A stretch of DNA of 64,000 nucleotides, taken from NCBI RefSeq assembly GCF_013359775.1, contig NZ_JABMCI010000070.1, positions 496,001 through 560,000 of the forward strand, written 5' to 3'. Below the pieces are notes generated by a model, which was not told where the DNA came from, made no database searches, and was given only the letters and a program-made list of their open reading frames with translations. This DNA comes from Cellulomonas humilata (GTDB lineage Bacteria > Actinomycetota > Actinomycetes > Actinomycetales > Cellulomonadaceae). Made by a program: the position numbers and the translations under genes. This document shows positions 62,094-64,000 of the stretch, in pieces; positions within the stretch are counted from its first letter, which is position 1, and each line of letters opens with the position of its first letter.

Positions 62094-64000
62094 GTGTCAG
62101 CAAGCACGCAGCTGGACAGCGGCGTCACGGGGGACGCGGAGCTGATCGTCTCCGCGCGCTCCGGCGATGCGGCTGCCATCGGCGCGCTCTACGAGCGGCA
62201 CGCGGGCGCTGCCTGGGTGGTGGCGCGGCAGTACACGGACTCCCCGGCCGACGCCGACGACGTCGTCGCCGACTCGTTCGCCGCCGTCTTCGGGGCCCTC
62301 CAGCGCGGCAACGGGCCCGAGTCTGCGTTCCGCGCCTACCTGTTCACCGTCGTGCGCCGCGTGGCTGCGGTCCGTCGGGAGAAGGCCCGGCGGGTGCAGC
62401 CGACGGACGACCTCGCGGTCCTCGAGGCCGGCACGGCCTGGGCAGGCACCGCCGACGAGCCCGCGCTGGCCGGGTTCGAGCGAGGCGTCGTCGCGCGCGC
62501 CTTCCACACGCTGCCCGAGCGGTGGCAGGCCGTGCTCTGGCACACCGAGGTCGAAGGTCTGAGTCCCGCGGAGATCGCCCCCGTTCTGGGCCTGACCGCC
62601 AACGGGGTCGCGGCGCTCGCGTACCGCGCGCGCGAAGGTCTGCGTCAGGCCTATCTCCAGCAGCACCTGCAGGACCCGCTCGACGAGGGCTGCCGCTCGG
62701 TCGCGGGGAAGCTCGGCGCCTACGTCCGCGGCGGGCTCGGCACGCGCGAGACCGGCCAGGTGGAGGCGCACCTCGAGGACTGCGGGACCTGTCGCGGGCT
62801 GCTGCTGGAGCTGGGCGACGTCAACCACGGCATGCGCGCGGTCATCGCGCCGCTGGTGCTCGGCCTGGTCGGGATCGGCGCTCTCGGCGTGCTCCTGCCG
62901 GTGGGCGGCGGGCTCGCGGCGGGCGCGGCCGCGGCGGCCGGTGTGACCGCCGGGACCGCGGGAGCCGGTACGGCGGGTGCCGGCGGTGCCGGAGCCGGTA
63001 CGGCGGGTGCCGGTGGTGCGGGAGCCGGGGCCGGCGGTGCGGCGGGGGCCACTGGTGCCACCGCCGCGGTCGCGTCGACCGGGAGCGTCGGAGCGGGTGC
63101 CGCGGCGACCGGGGCGGTCGGCGTGGTCGGAGCCGGGGCTGCGGGCGGCGCGGCGGCGGCCGGAGGGGTGGCGGCATTCCTGGCGTCGATCCCGCTCGGT
63201 GCCGCGGCGATCACGGTGGGCAGCGTCGCGCTCGCGGCCGTGGCGGCCATCAGCGTCGCCACCCTGCTCAGCTCGCCGGAGGGCAGCACGGCCACGGCGC
63301 CGACGACGTCCCCGAGCGCCACCCCGAGCACCCCGACGCCCGAGCCGACGTCCACGGCCGACGACGCCCCGTCGACACGGCCCACGGACGTGCCGACGCC
63401 GGAGCCGACGGAGCTGCTGCCGGACGAGATCGTCCTCGACGACGATGACGAGGCGGTCGACCCCGACACGTCGCTGACGGCCGAGGCACCGACCGACCCC
63501 GCCGACACCACGCCGCCGGCCGACCCGGCCGAGCCCGCTGACCCGCTCGCCGCGACCCCCGCGGACGTCGGGGTCGAGCTGCCGACCGGAGGCCTCGCGC
63601 TCGAGGCCGGCCTGGGTGGGCAGGAGCTCGCCGTCGTCGTCCGCAACAACGGCGGGACCGCAGCGACGGACCTCGTGGCCGAGGTCACCCTCCCGGAGGG
63701 GGTCACGCTCGACGGCGTCGCGGCCGCCGCCTTCACCGGTCTCGCGGCGGGACGCTTCGCCGCGCCGTCCTCCGCAGGGTGGGTGTGCGTCGACGCGGGC
63801 GGGACCAACGTCGCGCAATGCACGCTCGATTCGCTGCCACCGAGGTCGACGTCGAACCTGCTCCTGCGCGTCTCCATCGACGAGTCGTACGACCGGTCGG
63901 ACGGCGAGATCGGCCTGCGGGTGCTGGGCACGGGCATCGAGTACGTCGCGCCGCCGATCCGGCTGCTCATCGCCGCGTCGCCGGCCCGCCTCACCCTGCG
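62094..64000 (+). CDS. ECF sigma factor fused to anti-sigma zinc finger, membrane and extracytoplasmic regions; 3' end outside window
   Basis: The first 635 codons of a long protein. Sigma region 2 is at residues about 15-95 (ALYERHAGAAWVVARQYTDS, DDVVADSFAAVF), region 4 at 130-185 (LPERWQAVLWHTEVEGLSPA, APVLGLTANGVAALAYRARE). A zinc-finger anti-sigma motif follows: HLEDCGTC at 226-233. A first membrane segment lies at about 248-270 and a Gly/Ala/Thr-rich low-complexity loop at 275-360. A second membrane segment is at 362-392, then a Pro/Thr/Asp spacer and a beta-rich domain (ELAVVVRNNGGTAATDLVAE) resembling a DUF11/CARDB-type fold. This is the plan of membrane-bound ECF53-type sigma factors. 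GTG at 62094 after TAGGAG. Confidence 0.85.
   Translation, partial: MSASTQLDSGVTGDAELIVSARSGDAAAIGALYERHAGAAWVVARQYTDSPADADDVVADSFAAVFGALQRGNGPESAFRAYLFTVVRRVAAVRREKARRVQPTDDLAVLEAGTAWAGTADEPALAGFERGVVARAFHTLPERWQAVLWHTEVEGLSPAEIAPVLGLTANGVAALAYRAREGLRQAYLQQHLQDPLDEGCRSVAGKLGAYVRGGLGTRETGQVEAHLEDCGTCRGLLLELGDVNHGMRAVIAPLVLGLVGIGALGVLLPVGGGLAAGAAAAAGVTAGTAGAGTAGAGGAGAGTAGAGGAGAGAGGAAGATGATAAVASTGSVGAGAAATGAVGVVGAGAAGGAAAAGGVAAFLASIPLGAAAITVGSVALAAVAAISVATLLSSPEGSTATAPTTSPSATPSTPTPEPTSTADDAPSTRPTDVPTPEPTELLPDEIVLDDDDEAVDPDTSLTAEAPTDPADTTPPADPAEPADPLAATPADVGVELPTGGLALEAGLGGQELAVVVRNNGGTAATDLVAEVTLPEGVTLDGVAAAAFTGLAAGRFAAPSSAGWVCVDAGGTNVAQCTLDSLPPRSTSNLLLRVSIDESYDRSDGEIGLRVLGTGIEYVAPPIRLLIAASPARLTL

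Noticed and set aside
62097-63818. Open frame of 573 codons on the minus strand opposite the sigma fusion
   Set aside because: The plus strand has sigma motifs, ribosome site and zinc finger; the minus frame is repetitive Gly/Arg sequence from the low-complexity region.

Overview
The window looks like chromosomal DNA of a high-GC actinobacterium, most likely a cellulose- and xylan-degrading relative of Cellulomonas. The reasons are the very strong G/C bias at third codon positions, frequent GTG starts, a GH10 xylanase, a GH9 enzyme, a secreted CBM2-GH5 cellulase with a Pro/Thr linker, a dnaK-grpE-dnaJ-hspR operon with HAIR operators, and a class Ib nrdHIEF operon. The taxonomic call is inference; no rRNA or tRNA gene was recognised.

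Layout. 1-7048 (minus strand): a GH10 xylanase cut by the window start, the ybdD-cstA pair, an intracellular-type GH9 enzyme with a CebR-like box at its start, and a metallo-beta-lactamase-fold hydrolase coupled to an alpha/beta hydrolase. 7279-19842: an Old Yellow Enzyme, an ECF42-type sigma factor coupled to a YciI protein, a WS/DGAT-like acyltransferase, two lipoproteins, an MFS exporter, and three regulator/enzyme modules with visible operator-like inverted repeats. 19961-31251: mostly single housekeeping or accessory genes (AraC/GyrI regulator, LmeA-like, YiaAB-like, GNAT, DUF402, HIT, methyltransferase), a DUF5692 membrane protein divergent from a TetR regulator with a DhaS-type operator between them, an AadA-like nucleotidyltransferase, a protein of four tandem cold-shock domains, and a DUF6345 protein. 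31390-37126: cellulase with an ideal CRP/GlxR-type site upstream, a secreted SGNH hydrolase, a large lipoprotein and a second MFS protein.

37193-44800 is the accessory part. It holds a 1046-residue toxin-like protein (AGNRA...VQR N-terminus as in proteins tied to contractile injection systems, hydrophobic centre, polymorphic-toxin-like C-terminus). Upstream on the same strand are three little-known genes, one with a degenerate ImmA/IrrE-like fold. It then holds a scar of foreign DNA: a fragment of a NERD-type gene, a small secreted protein of lower GC content with its own terminator, and a TnsA-like transposase gene broken by one missing base behind three direct repeats resembling a Tn7-like transposon end.

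44854-50103 is the heat-shock operon with two HAIR boxes and its repressor HspR, then a PLP enzyme. After two hairpin-forming repeats come a DrrAB-type ABC exporter and a convergent BTAD/NB-ARC regulator. 55392-59618 is the nrdHIEF operon behind NrdR-like boxes and a cluster of TGTGGAC repeats. The window ends with a DUF1540 protein, an APH-fold kinase, a degenerate GGDEF-like protein, and a divergent sigma factor fused to its own zinc-finger anti-sigma, membrane and extracytoplasmic regions (cut by the window end).
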